Source: Pseudomonas prosekii (lineage in GTDB: Bacteria; Pseudomonadota; Gammaproteobacteria; Pseudomonadales; Pseudomonadaceae). Taken from it: 64,000 nucleotides of DNA. Below are positions 53,153 to 62,652 of this stretch, piece after piece (positions within the stretch are counted from its first letter, which is position 1; the number at the start of each line of letters is the position of its first letter). The stretch is taken from assembly GCF_900105155.1 (NCBI RefSeq), contig NZ_LT629762.1, positions 496,001-560,000 of the forward strand, given 5' to 3'. A program made the position numbers and the translations under genes. Below the pieces are notes generated by a model that was not told where the DNA came from, made no database searches, and was given only the letters and a program-made list of their open reading frames with translations.

Positions 53153-54178
53153 ATGAACGCCAAAATGCTGCTTCTGCTGTTGCTGCCGCTTGCAGGTTGC
53201 TCCAGCAATTCCGACACCCAGAACATGCCGGTGAATATCCTCACCGCATCGCCGGCCAATGCGCAGGCCACCGACATGCCCCGCGTCGAACAGACCTTGC
53301 GTCCGCAAGATGTGCTGGACGTGATCTTCCACATCAGCACCAGCGGCTCGGACGCTTACCGCGTGCAGTCCGGTGACCAGATCGGCCTGAACTTCACCGC
53401 TGCCAGCCAGCTCAACGGCAATCAACTGGTGCTGCCCGATGGCACCATCGAACTGCCGGGGGCCAATACTTCGGTGAAAATCGCCGGGCTGACCTCCGAG
53501 GAAGCGCGCACCGAAATTCAGCGCGTCTACCAACGCAAACAACTGTTCCAGCCCAACCGCAATCAGCTGACGGTGCAAATCATCAGCCCGCTGAGCAACG
53601 AAGCGAACCTGAAAAGTGCGCTCAACCACCCTGCTACCGGCATGAGCCGGGAGATCACCGTGGGCACCGACGGCTACGCGAGTTTCCCGGAAATCGGCGC
53701 CGTGCCGCTGCAAGGCATGACCGTCAATCAACTGGAGACCTTCCTCAACAAACGCTACGCGCAACTGCCAGGACGGATGACCGTCGACGTGCTGCTCAAA
53801 TCCACGGCAGGCAACGAAATCTACGTATTGGGCGAAGTCGCGCAACCGGGTTCCTACCCGATTCGCCGGCCGGTTTCAGTGCTCGAAGCGTTGACCCTGG
53901 CCCGTGGCACCAACATCAAGGCACGCCTCGATTCGGTGGTGATCATGCGCCGCAACGGCAATCAGGTTCAGGCCCGGCGCTACGACGTGGAGAAAGCCCT
54001 GTCGGGTGACGCTTCGCAATTCGCCTACCTGCAACCGGACGACATGCTCTATGTGCCGAAGACCAAACTGGCCAGCGCCGGTGAGCTCGCGCGGCAACTG
54101 GCAGACGTCGTGTTGTTCCAGGGTGTGGGTTTCAGCTTCGGCTACCGCGTCGACAACAAAGACAGCGACAGCAACTAA
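53153..54178 (+). CDS. Wza-like polysaccharide export lipoprotein
   Basis: A 341-residue outer-membrane auxiliary protein with lipobox 'LPLAGC' (Cys near residue 16). 'LRPQDVLDVIFHIS', 'YRVQSGDQIGLNF' and 'GYASFPEIGAVPLQGMTVNQ' mark the polysaccharide export (PES) domain; SLBB-like segments follow ('EIYVLGEVAQPGSYPIRRP'). It forms the outer-membrane channel for the polymer. Between the kinase-like and Wzz-like genes, 17-22 bases apart. Confidence 0.87.
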   Translation: MNAKMLLLLLLPLAGCSSNSDTQNMPVNILTASPANAQATDMPRVEQTLRPQDVLDVIFHISTSGSDAYRVQSGDQIGLNFTAASQLNGNQLVLPDGTIELPGANTSVKIAGLTSEEARTEIQRVYQRKQLFQPNRNQLTVQIISPLSNEANLKSALNHPATGMSREITVGTDGYASFPEIGAVPLQGMTVNQLETFLNKRYAQLPGRMTVDVLLKSTAGNEIYVLGEVAQPGSYPIRRPVSVLEALTLARGTNIKARLDSVVIMRRNGNQVQARRYDVEKALSGDASQFAYLQPDDMLYVPKTKLASAGELARQLADVVLFQGVGFSFGYRVDNKDSDSN

Positions 54179-54195
54179 CGCTTGGGGGATCTGAC

Positions 54196-55788
54196 ATGAA
54201 TCCAAAGGAAAACTACCTGCACGAGTTCTTCAGGATCTTCTTCGCCAACAAGCAATTGGTGAAACGAGTCTTCCTGATCTTTGCAGTCGTCGCGCTGATC
54301 TTGCCAATGGTGCTCAAGCAAAGCTTCGACATCACCGCGCAAGTCATCGTCCAGTCGAAAAAACTCTCCCAGGGCGACGCGACCACCTCGCTGACCCAGG
54401 AAAACGCCAGTTTCATTCCGCCGTCACTGGCCGACATGGAAACCGAGAGCAACATCCTGCGTTCGCCGGCGCTGATTCGTCAGACCATCAGCGAACTGCG
54501 GGAAAAAGGCGAGTACACGCCCAGCCCCGGTGCGTTCAACAAACTGGTGTCCGAGCCGTGGACGCGTTATGTCACCACGCCGCTGCGCGAGTATGTGATC
54601 AACCCGGCGAAAGCCGCGCTCGGCATGGAAACCGATCCAGTGCGCGACACCACGCTGGACGCGCTGACTGAAGAAGCCATCGCCAAGCTGAAAATCGAGA
54701 CCCTGCCGGGCTCCAACGTGATTTCGATCATCTACAGCTTCGGCGATCCGCATCAGGGCACGCAGTTCGTTGCGGCGCTGCTGCAAAACTACCTGGTCAG
54801 CCGTCAGCAGTTGCAGTCGATCGAATTGCCGCAAAGTTTCTATGAAACCAAAAAGCAGCAATACGAAGTGCGCCTCGATGGTCTGGAAGGCAATCGCCTG
54901 GCGCTGCTCGAAGCCATCGGTTCGTCTGATCCGAAAGAGGAAATCACCTTCCGCCTCAACGCGATCAACACCGAAGAACAAGCGCTCAACCTGTACCAGG
55001 ACCGTCGCCTGCAAAGCCAACGCTGGCTCGAATACCTGAAAACCAGCCTGGCCGCCGCGAGTGCCTCGAAACTCAACGACTACACCTTCCCGTACACCTT
55101 CACCACCACCGTCGACAACGTGGCGTTCGAAGATCGCGAGATCAAGCAGATGGGCGAAGCGCTGACCTCGCAAGTCAGTCGCTACATGAACGACCTGGCG
55201 ATTTTCCAGCCAAGCAGCGAACCGATGCTGCTGACCCGCGAGCAGATTGCCCGCACCCGTCAGCAGTTCTTGAAAGTGGTGAGCAACCGGATTCAGGAAC
55301 GCACCAACGACCTGGCGATTGTCAGTTCGGTGATCGACCAGAAAACCGCGCGCATCGCCGAGTTCAAGAATCGCATCCACCAGTTGCAGGAAACCCAAAG
55401 CAAACTGCGTCAGATGGACACCGAGATCAACGCCCTGCACGCGGCGTTCGGCACCTACGCCCAGCGTTTTGCCGAAAGCACCGCGACCAGTTCGCTGAAC
55501 AACGACCTGTCCAACGCCCGGGTGCTCAGCCCGCCGTTCGAACCGACGGCGCCGGCGTTTCCCAAGCCGTTCCTGATCATTCCGTTCGGTTTGCTCACCG
55601 GTCTGTTGCTGGCGATTGCCTTGGTCTACGTGCGTGAGTTCTTTGATCATCGCTTCAAGCACCCAGCGCAAATCAGCCACGAACTGGGCTTGCCGGTGCT
55701 GCTGGTGATCAACGATCAACACCTGCTGCCGACCAACCCGCACAAGAGCTGGAGCGTGCCACGCTTCGTGCATTGGGTGCGCAATTGA
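54196..55788 (+). CDS. Wzz/GNVR-type chain-length and export co-polymerase
   Basis: A 530-residue inner-membrane protein with helices at about 26-42 and 457-477 and a long periplasmic coiled-coil middle (e.g. 'QLQETQSKLRQMDTEINAL'). This is the polysaccharide co-polymerase layout that sets chain length and contacts the Wza channel. No kinase domain is fused, in keeping with a separate ATPase gene two genes upstream. Ribosome site GGGGGA before the ATG. Confidence 0.83.
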   Translation: MNPKENYLHEFFRIFFANKQLVKRVFLIFAVVALILPMVLKQSFDITAQVIVQSKKLSQGDATTSLTQENASFIPPSLADMETESNILRSPALIRQTISELREKGEYTPSPGAFNKLVSEPWTRYVTTPLREYVINPAKAALGMETDPVRDTTLDALTEEAIAKLKIETLPGSNVISIIYSFGDPHQGTQFVAALLQNYLVSRQQLQSIELPQSFYETKKQQYEVRLDGLEGNRLALLEAIGSSDPKEEITFRLNAINTEEQALNLYQDRRLQSQRWLEYLKTSLAAASASKLNDYTFPYTFTTTVDNVAFEDREIKQMGEALTSQVSRYMNDLAIFQPSSEPMLLTREQIARTRQQFLKVVSNRIQERTNDLAIVSSVIDQKTARIAEFKNRIHQLQETQSKLRQMDTEINALHAAFGTYAQRFAESTATSSLNNDLSNARVLSPPFEPTAPAFPKPFLIIPFGLLTGLLLAIALVYVREFFDHRFKHPAQISHELGLPVLLVINDQHLLPTNPHKSWSVPRFVHWVRN

Positions 55789-56879
55789 ACGCGCCGCTCA
55801 ACCCGACCAGCGCCCTGCCGATCATTCATTTGCTCAGCAGCGGCGGCTTCTATGGGGCTGAGCGGATGTTGCTGGACCACTGCCTGGCGACGCCGGGGCA
55901 GCACCAAGTGCTGTTTCTCGATGCGCCGCCAGCCCTGATTGCACGGTTCCGCGATGCCGGGGTGGATTGCCAGGGCGTCGCGGGGTTGGGGGCGCTGCTG
56001 ACGCATTTGCGTCAGCGCCGGGCGGAACAGCCGCTGATCAATACGCACAATTTCAAAGGCCTGTTGTTTGGCTGGGTCGGCGCGACGCTGTTGCGTCTGC
56101 CGCTGGTGATTACCCAGCACGGCTTCACGCCGCGCAGTCGCAAGCAGAAGTTCTACACCTGGCTGAGCCTGCAACTGTGCCGCACTGCCTCGGTGAACCG
56201 GGTGGTCTGCGTCGCTGAAAGCATCGCCACGCTGTGCCGTCAGGCCAGTGTGCGGGCGGAGAAATTGCAGGTGATTCCCAACGGCTTGCCGGCGGCCAAC
56301 GGGGTGTTGCCGCAGAGCATCAACCGCCAGCGCTGGATCGCCGGTTACGTCGGGCGCCTGAGCAGTGAAAAAGGCCCCGACCTGTTTCTCGACGCGCTGA
56401 TTCCGCTGTGTCAGCAACACCCGCAACTGGACGCCGTGATGCTCGGCGACGGCCCGGAACGCGAGAGTTTGCTGGAAAGGATCAACGCCGCCGGTTTGCA
56501 AAACCGCATCACCCTGCCCGGCTATCAGACGGACATGGGCTTGTGGTGGCGCCGCCTCGATGCGCTGGTGATCAGCTCGCGCACCGAAGGCACGCCGATG
56601 ATTTTGCTCGAAGCGATGCAGGCCGGCGTGCCCGTGGTCGCGTTTGGTGTCGGCGGAATTCCCGATGTGCTCGAAGAACGGCACAACGGCTTGCTCGCCA
56701 CGCCGACCGACAGCGCCGCCCTCGCCCGGCAGATCGGCACCTTGCTGAGCGAACCGGCACTGGCCCGTGAATTGAGTGACAACGCAAAACGTACACAACT
56801 GGATCGCTATGACCTCAAGGCCCTCGCCGAACGCTGGTCGCAGCTTTATATCCGTACTGCACGGGAAGCACGCGCATGA
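55785..56879 (+). CDS. Glycosyltransferase family 4
   Basis: A 364-residue GT-B enzyme. 'LLSSGGFYGAERMLLDH' at the N-terminus, 'GYVGRLSSEKGPDLFLDAL' in the middle, and the family's 'SRTEGTPMILLEAMQAGVPVVA' near residue 262-283. It adds a sugar to the lipid-linked repeat unit at the cytoplasmic face. No ATG is available: the most likely start is the TTG at 55785 overlapping the wzz stop, with a TTG at 55773 as alternative. Both are weak. Ends in an ATGA overlap with the polymerase gene. Confidence 0.83.
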   Translation: MNAPLNPTSALPIIHLLSSGGFYGAERMLLDHCLATPGQHQVLFLDAPPALIARFRDAGVDCQGVAGLGALLTHLRQRRAEQPLINTHNFKGLLFGWVGATLLRLPLVITQHGFTPRSRKQKFYTWLSLQLCRTASVNRVVCVAESIATLCRQASVRAEKLQVIPNGLPAANGVLPQSINRQRWIAGYVGRLSSEKGPDLFLDALIPLCQQHPQLDAVMLGDGPERESLLERINAAGLQNRITLPGYQTDMGLWWRRLDALVISSRTEGTPMILLEAMQAGVPVVAFGVGGIPDVLEERHNGLLATPTDSAALARQIGTLLSEPALARELSDNAKRTQLDRYDLKALAERWSQLYIRTAREARA

Positions 56880-58243
56880 TCTTTCCACTCTCGATCATCA
56901 GTCTTTTCGGCCTGGTCTGCCTTGCTCTGCTGGCCAGCCCTTATCCATTCCTCGCCCCCGGCGCGGTCCTCGGCCTGGTCGGCTTCGCGGTGCTGTACCG
57001 CAAACCGGCCTGGGGTTTGTTGGGGATTATTGCGCTGGTGCCCTTTGAAGGTTTCTTCAAGGACAACGCGCTCTCCGGGACCAAGTTCATCGGCGCCTCG
57101 CTGGCGCTGATCCTGATGCTGCAACTGGCGCTGCACCAGATTCCCTCGGAACGCCTGCGCAGCAACATCTGGCGTTTCCTGATCTGGTTCATGGTTTTGT
57201 ACCTGCTCAGCACGCTGAACACCGATGACATGGGCATGTCGCTGGGGCATCTGCGTGAACTCAGCGTCGGCCTGGTGTTGTTCGTGATCACGCTGCTGAT
57301 CGGCCGCGAACTGAACCTCGACCTGTTCGCCCGCCTGGCGACCCTCAGCGTCACGGCGACGTGCGCCTTGGCGATGTTCTCCAGCAAGTATCAGGATCAG
57401 GGCCGCGCCGCCGGCCTGCTCGAAGACCCGAACGCCTTCGCCATGCTGATCGCCTTCGCCGTGCCGCTCGCTTTGCTGCTGGTGATCCGCAGCCCGAACC
57501 TGTGGCACCGGTTGTTCTGGGGCGCGTGCTTCGTGCTGCTGCTGGGCGGCATGACCAAAACCGAATCGCGTTCCGGGCTGGTGGTGTTGTTCCTCAGCCT
57601 GATGATTGGCGTCTGGCACTACCGCAGCGAGCTAACGCGCATCCGCCCTCGGCATCTGGGTTTTGCCATGCTCGGGCTGGTGATTGTGATTCCGCTGGCG
57701 ATTTACGCGATGCCGGCCGGTTACGTCGAACGCATCCAGTCGCTGAGCATCTTGAGCGCTGGTGCCAAAAGCCAGGACGAATCCCTCGGCCGTCGCGCCT
57801 CTTATATCGTCGTCGGCGGCCAGATGATCAGCGAAAACCCGCTGCTCGGCACCGGCCCCGGCACCTTCCCGCTGCACTACGCAACCACCGGTTATGCCAA
57901 GGCGTTTTCCGCCAACCGCAAGGTCGGCGACCTCTATCGCCGCGCGCACAACACCTACCTGGAAATCTTCAGCGAACTGGGGATTCCTGCCGGCCTGTTG
58001 TTCGTCGGCATGCTCGCCCTCGGCGTCTACAACATGATCCGCGCCCGGCGCGCGTGGATGCTGCGCAACAACGGCAACCAGGCTGACCTGATGACGCACC
58101 TGGGCATGAGTTTCCTGTCGCTGGCGTTGTTTCTGATGTTTCTCAGCGCGCCCAACCAGAAGTACGTGTGGATCATGCTCGCGCTGACCAGCGTGTTGCG
58201 CCTCAAAGCCGAGCAAGCACCACTGACGGGGGCCAAGGCATGA
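56876..58243 (+). CDS. O-antigen polymerase/ligase-like protein (Wzy)
   Basis: A 455-residue membrane protein with about ten hydrophobic helices. The Wzy/WaaL signature region is 'AFAMLIAFAVPLALLLVI', 'MTKTESRSGLVVLFLSLMIG' and the periplasmic loop 'LGTGPGTFPLHYATTGYAK' plus 'RRAHNTYLEIFSELGIPAG'. It joins repeat units into the polymer at the periplasmic side. Starts and ends in 4-base overlaps. Confidence 0.85.
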   Translation: MIFPLSIISLFGLVCLALLASPYPFLAPGAVLGLVGFAVLYRKPAWGLLGIIALVPFEGFFKDNALSGTKFIGASLALILMLQLALHQIPSERLRSNIWRFLIWFMVLYLLSTLNTDDMGMSLGHLRELSVGLVLFVITLLIGRELNLDLFARLATLSVTATCALAMFSSKYQDQGRAAGLLEDPNAFAMLIAFAVPLALLLVIRSPNLWHRLFWGACFVLLLGGMTKTESRSGLVVLFLSLMIGVWHYRSELTRIRPRHLGFAMLGLVIVIPLAIYAMPAGYVERIQSLSILSAGAKSQDESLGRRASYIVVGGQMISENPLLGTGPGTFPLHYATTGYAKAFSANRKVGDLYRRAHNTYLEIFSELGIPAGLLFVGMLALGVYNMIRARRAWMLRNNGNQADLMTHLGMSFLSLALFLMFLSAPNQKYVWIMLALTSVLRLKAEQAPLTGAKA

Positions 58244-59208
58244 ATCGGATCAGCATTGTTATCCCGATGTACAACGAAGCCCGGCACATTGGCCGCACCC
58301 TGCTCGCCGCGCGAAAAGCTGCGGTGGCGGCCGGTGTCGAGTGCGAGTTGATCGTGGTCGATAACGGCTCCGACGATCACGGCCCGCAGATTGCCCGGCA
58401 GTTCGGCGCGCAGGTGTTGGTGCAACCGGGTGTGCTGATCGGCGCATTGCGCAATCGCGGCACCGCCGTTGCAACCGGCGATTGGCTGGCGTTTATCGAC
58501 GCCGACGTGGAAATGCCCGAAGACTGGCTGAGCCTGTTGTTCAATCTCGAATCCGCCGCGCAGGCCGATGTCTTCGGTCTCGACCTGCACGCCCCGGCCC
58601 AGGCGCCGTGGTATGCCGATGCCTGGCAACGGCGCACCTTGCGCCCGACCACGCAGAAACTCTACGCGGCGCAATGGCTGCCAACCTCCAATCTGCTGAT
58701 GCGCCGCAGCTGGTTCGATCAGGTCGGCGGTTTTGATGAAAACCTGCGCACCGGAGAAGACAAGGATTTCACCATGCGCGTGCGCGCCGCCGGTGCACGG
58801 TTGCTCTCGGTCAATCAAAGCGTCGCGCTGCATTGGGGATATGAAGCCACGTGGCGCGAATGGATGGGCAAGGAGATGTGGCGCCAGGGCAGTCATCTGC
58901 AATTGCTCCGCACCCACGGCTACAGCGTGCGGCTGCTGCGCTTTCCGATGTTGTCGCTGCTGGTCTGGCTGCTGGATTTTCTGGCGATCTCGGCGTTGCT
59001 TGATGGCTTCCCGCACCACGCTGCCGTGATGGTCACCATCACCGTGCTGCCGAGTCTGGCGCTCAGCCTGCGCCAAAGCATCAAACATCGCGATGTGCTG
59101 TTGACCTTGCAACTGTGGGGCCTGCATTGGGTGCGCCTGCACCTGGCCGGCGCCGCGTTTGTCCTCAGTCTGTGTCGTTGGAATGCCAGGAGGCCTGCCC
59201 GTGGCTGA
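58240..59208 (+). CDS. Glycosyltransferase family 2
   Basis: A 322-residue GT-A enzyme: 'ISIVIPMYNEARHIGRTLLA' at the start, 'IVVDNGSDDHG', 'WLAFIDADVEMP' (the DxD) and 'GEDKDFTMRVRAAGARL'. Two C-terminal hydrophobic helices (about 245-275) anchor it. A longer frame from 58168 is not used, since ATGA coupling to wzy gives the family's start at 58240. Adds a sugar to the repeat unit. Confidence 0.85.
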   Translation: MNRISIVIPMYNEARHIGRTLLAARKAAVAAGVECELIVVDNGSDDHGPQIARQFGAQVLVQPGVLIGALRNRGTAVATGDWLAFIDADVEMPEDWLSLLFNLESAAQADVFGLDLHAPAQAPWYADAWQRRTLRPTTQKLYAAQWLPTSNLLMRRSWFDQVGGFDENLRTGEDKDFTMRVRAAGARLLSVNQSVALHWGYEATWREWMGKEMWRQGSHLQLLRTHGYSVRLLRFPMLSLLVWLLDFLAISALLDGFPHHAAVMVTITVLPSLALSLRQSIKHRDVLLTLQLWGLHWVRLHLAGAAFVLSLCRWNARRPARG

Positions 59209-60337
59209 ATTCATTTTCTGGACGTGCCTGCTCTTGCCGGTCTACGCCTACCTCGGTTATCCGCTGCTGCTGACGCTGCTCGCGCCGTTGTTCGCCGCGC
59301 GCCGTCACGACGCTGCGCCGCCGCTGAACATCAGCATCGTGATCGCCGCGCACAACGAAGCGCGGCACATCGAGCACAAGTTGCGCACCCTGCTCGCCCA
59401 GGATTATCAACCGGCGACGCTGGAAATCATTCTGGTCAGCGACGGCTCCACCGATGACACCGTGGCCTGCGCGCATAAAGTCGTTGACCCGCGCATTCGT
59501 GTGCTCGACCTGCCGCGCCAGGGCAAAGCCGCGACCCTGAATGCCGGCGTAGCCTTGAGCAGCGGCGACATTCTGGTGTTCACCGACGCCGACAACCAAT
59601 GGTCGCGCGACACCCTCGGGCATTTGCTCGCGCCGCTGACTGACCCGAAAGTCGGCGCCTGCGCCGGGCACATGGTGATCCCGGTGACCGGCGGTGGCTT
59701 GAGCGTCGGCGACAGCCTGTATCGGCATTACGAAGGCTGGTTGCGCCGCGTGGAAAATCGCACCGGTTGCATGGTGTCCGCTGACGGTGCGCTGCTCGCG
59801 TTGCGCCGCGAATTGTTCGAAAACGTACCGGCCGAGGTCAACGACGATTTCTTCATCAGTACCTGCGCGCCCGTGGCGTTCAAACGCATCGTCTATGTGC
59901 CCGAGGCGCAAGTCATCGACCACGGCGTCGACGAAGCCGACAAGCAATTTCGCCGCCGCCAGCGCGTCACCGTCGGTGGCCTGCAAAGCCTGGCGCAGCG
60001 CCGCGAACTGCTGAATCCGCTGAAGCACGGCTTGTATTCGATTGCGTTGATCAGCCACAAACTGATCCGGCGTCTGGCGCCGATCCTCTTGCTGCCGTTG
60101 CTCCTGAGCAACCTGTGGCTGTGGGATGACCACGGTTTTTATCAATTCTGCCTGGTGGCGCAACTGCTCGGTTACGCGGTGGCCATCGCCGGTCTGCTCG
60201 ATTCACAACACCGTTTACCGAAACCCTTTCGCCTCGCCGCGTTCCTCCTGGTGACTCTCGCCGGGATGAGCATCGGTCTGTGGCAGTTTCTGCGTGGCCA
60301 GCGGTACAGCCAGTGGAACCCCGAGCAAAATCGTTGA
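59201..60337 (+). CDS. Membrane glycosyltransferase family 2 (processive-type layout)
   Basis: A 378-residue enzyme with an N-terminal helix, a GT-A domain ('NISIVIAAHNEARHIEHKLR', 'ILVSDGSTDDT', 'ILVFTDADNQWS', 'RRRQRVTVGGLQS', i.e. a QxxRW-like position) and three C-terminal helices. It starts at GTG 59201 because AGGAGG stands eight bases before it; the ATG-containing extension upstream overlaps the previous gene too far. Overlap with the preceding gene is 8 bases. Confidence 0.83.
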   Translation: MAEFIFWTCLLLPVYAYLGYPLLLTLLAPLFAARRHDAAPPLNISIVIAAHNEARHIEHKLRTLLAQDYQPATLEIILVSDGSTDDTVACAHKVVDPRIRVLDLPRQGKAATLNAGVALSSGDILVFTDADNQWSRDTLGHLLAPLTDPKVGACAGHMVIPVTGGGLSVGDSLYRHYEGWLRRVENRTGCMVSADGALLALRRELFENVPAEVNDDFFISTCAPVAFKRIVYVPEAQVIDHGVDEADKQFRRRQRVTVGGLQSLAQRRELLNPLKHGLYSIALISHKLIRRLAPILLLPLLLSNLWLWDDHGFYQFCLVAQLLGYAVAIAGLLDSQHRLPKPFRLAAFLLVTLAGMSIGLWQFLRGQRYSQWNPEQNR

Positions 60338-60349
60338 GAGGCGCGCGCC

Positions 60350-61351
60350 ATGGCGATCAAACAATTATTAAAACGCACCAGTGGCTGGCTGTACCTCAAC
60401 TCACCGGTGGGGCGCAATCAGCTGCACGGCGCCGGGGTGATCCTGATGCTGCACCGGGTGCTGGCCAGCGACCGCGCCGCCGACCTGCCGCATCGCAATG
60501 AATTGTGCGTCGGCCCGAAGGCCTTCGAGCACTTGTTGGCGTGGCTGAAAAAACACTTCGACTGCGTGCCGCTGATGGACATTCTGCAACCCGGCACCCA
60601 GCGTTCGGAGCGGCCGAAAGTCACCCTGACCTTCGACGATGGCTGGCGCGATAACGACATCAATGCCTTCCCGCTGCTGCAGAAATACCAGGTGCCGGCG
60701 AGCATTTTTCTCTCCACCGATTTCATTGGCAGCCGCCAGCGTTTCTGGTGGGAAAGCATCGGCGAAACCCTGTGGGGCAGTTATGGCGAAATCGCCCGCC
60801 ATCATCTGATCGAAAGCCTGCTGCAGGTCGGTCGAGCGCTGCCGGTGTTGCTTGATGACCTCGACGTCGAGCGCCGCAGCCTGACGTTGCTGCACTACCT
60901 GCAAAGTCTGAAAAGCCTGTCGCCCGACGACTTGAACCGGCTGACCTACGAATGCCCAGACGAGTCGATGCCCCAGGCGCTCGACTGGCAACAAGTGCGC
61001 GCGCTGGAAGCTTCGGGGCTGGTGCGTTTCGGCCCGCATGGCGCCAGTCACGCGATCCTCACCGGCCTCAGTGATCGGCGCCTCGACGAAGAACTCAGCC
61101 GCAGCCGCGAGGCGTTGTTGCTCGGCTGCAATCGGCCGTTGCCGGTCTACTGCTACCCCAACGGCGACCACGACGCGCGGGTGCGCCAGCACGTCGCCGG
61201 GCATGATTTTCCGTTCGCCCTCGGCACCGGCACCGGTATTTATCGCGGCGCCAGCGACCCCTTGGCCTTGCCGCGTTTCGGCGTCAGCCAACGCACCGCG
61301 CGTAACCCGGAATTGCTCTCGTGGCGCATTTATCGCGGAGCACGGCCATGA
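60350..61351 (+). CDS. Polysaccharide deacetylase family protein (NodB-like)
   Basis: A 333-residue protein with the NodB motif 1 'VTLTFDDGWRDND' near residue 91-103 and later 'RFGPHGASHAILTGLSD' (motif 2-like His) and 'CYPNGDHDARV'. No signal peptide, so it acts at the cytoplasmic face or is membrane-associated. It may remove acetyl groups from an amino sugar of the repeat unit. GAGAGG precedes the ATG. Confidence 0.82.
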   Translation: MAIKQLLKRTSGWLYLNSPVGRNQLHGAGVILMLHRVLASDRAADLPHRNELCVGPKAFEHLLAWLKKHFDCVPLMDILQPGTQRSERPKVTLTFDDGWRDNDINAFPLLQKYQVPASIFLSTDFIGSRQRFWWESIGETLWGSYGEIARHHLIESLLQVGRALPVLLDDLDVERRSLTLLHYLQSLKSLSPDDLNRLTYECPDESMPQALDWQQVRALEASGLVRFGPHGASHAILTGLSDRRLDEELSRSREALLLGCNRPLPVYCYPNGDHDARVRQHVAGHDFPFALGTGTGIYRGASDPLALPRFGVSQRTARNPELLSWRIYRGARP

Positions 61352-62652
61352 GCCGCAGCCATTACCTCAAACACCTGGCCCTGAGCATGGGCACCAAACT
61401 GGCAATGATCGGCCTGCGCTTGCTGCGCAACGTTTTGCTCGCGCGGATCCTCGGGCCAAGCGAGCGCGGTCTGTTTGCCCTGCTCAGCACCCTGCCCGAC
61501 CTGATCAGCGCCGCCACCAGCGGTGGCTTGAATTCGGCGGTCGGTTATCAAGCCGCCAAGCAACGGCCGATGGGTTTGCTGCTGAGCCAAGTATTGGTGT
61601 TCGGTTGCCTGCTGGCGCTGTTGCTGACATTGCTGGTGGTGGCGTTGACCCGTGAATTCGGCAGCGAACTGGACATCACCACGCAGCTCGGTTTGCTCGC
61701 CTGGCTGTTGTTGCTGGCGGTGCCGTTGACTGTGCTCAAAAGTGGTTTGCTCACACTGCACAATGCTTCCGGCGGCGTGGTTGCGTTCAACGTCTTGCGC
61801 CTGATCGAATCGCTGGCGCCGCTGCTGCTGTTTCTCGCCCTGTTCTGGATGTGGAAAGAAGCGGCGCTCGAAGCGGCGGTGATCAGTTGGCTGGCCGGCA
61901 TCAGTCTGGTGGTGCTGGCGGGTTGGATCTGGCTCAAACGCAGTCAACCGGTGACGCTGCAATGGGACCGCGCCAGTCAAAATGAACTGCTGCGCTACAG
62001 CGCGCGCAGCCATCCCGACTTGTTGTTCCAACAAGTGATCCTGCGTTCCGATTACCTGTTCATCGGCGCCCTGCTCGGCAGCACCGCGCTGGGGCATTAC
62101 GCGATGGCCAGCGCCGCCGCCGAACTGCTGCTGATCGTCCCGGAAGCGGTGACCACGCCACTGATGAAACGCCTGTTGCAGCAAGAGGCCGGGATCGAAA
62201 AAGTCACGCCACTGGCGCTGCGCCTGACCGCGACGGTGATGCTCGGCGCGTGCCTGAGCATGGCGGTGATTGGCGAATGGCTGATCGTCACGTTGTTCGG
62301 CGCCGCCTATCAACCGGCGTATCCGGCGTTGCTGGCGCTGCTGCCGGGGCTGTTCGGCTTGTGCTACGCGAGCATCCTGCGCCTCGACCTGCTGGGCAAA
62401 AATCGTCCCGGCACGATCTCGCTGATGATGGGCCTGGGTGCGGTGCTCAACCTCGCGCTGAACCTGCTGTTGATCCCGACTTACGGCATCGTCGGCGCCG
62501 CTGCTGCTTCATCCGTCGCCTACCTGGCGGTGACTGTGGCGATGCTGGTGCTGTATTGCCGCTTGAGCGGCGTGCCGGTCTGGCAAACCCTGATTATTCT
62601 GCCCAGCGACATCACGCCGATGCTGCTGATGCTGCAACGGAAATCGGCATGA
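61348..62652 (+). CDS. Wzx-like oligosaccharide flippase
   Basis: A 434-residue MOP-superfamily membrane protein with about twelve helices and the N-terminal 'MGTKLAMIGLRLLRNVLLAR' and 'LGPSERGLFALLSTLPDLI' typical for Wzx. It turns the lipid-linked repeat unit over to the periplasm for Wzy. ATGAG overlap with the deacetylase gene; ends in an ATGA overlap with the next gene. Confidence 0.85.
   Translation: MSRSHYLKHLALSMGTKLAMIGLRLLRNVLLARILGPSERGLFALLSTLPDLISAATSGGLNSAVGYQAAKQRPMGLLLSQVLVFGCLLALLLTLLVVALTREFGSELDITTQLGLLAWLLLLAVPLTVLKSGLLTLHNASGGVVAFNVLRLIESLAPLLLFLALFWMWKEAALEAAVISWLAGISLVVLAGWIWLKRSQPVTLQWDRASQNELLRYSARSHPDLLFQQVILRSDYLFIGALLGSTALGHYAMASAAAELLLIVPEAVTTPLMKRLLQQEAGIEKVTPLALRLTATVMLGACLSMAVIGEWLIVTLFGAAYQPAYPALLALLPGLFGLCYASILRLDLLGKNRPGTISLMMGLGAVLNLALNLLLIPTYGIVGAAAASSVAYLAVTVAMLVLYCRLSGVPVWQTLIILPSDITPMLLMLQRKSA

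Noticed and set aside
54424-55773. 449-codon minus-strand frame opposite the Wzz-like gene
   Set aside because: Shadow frame, no start signal or motif; the plus-strand gene fits the operon.
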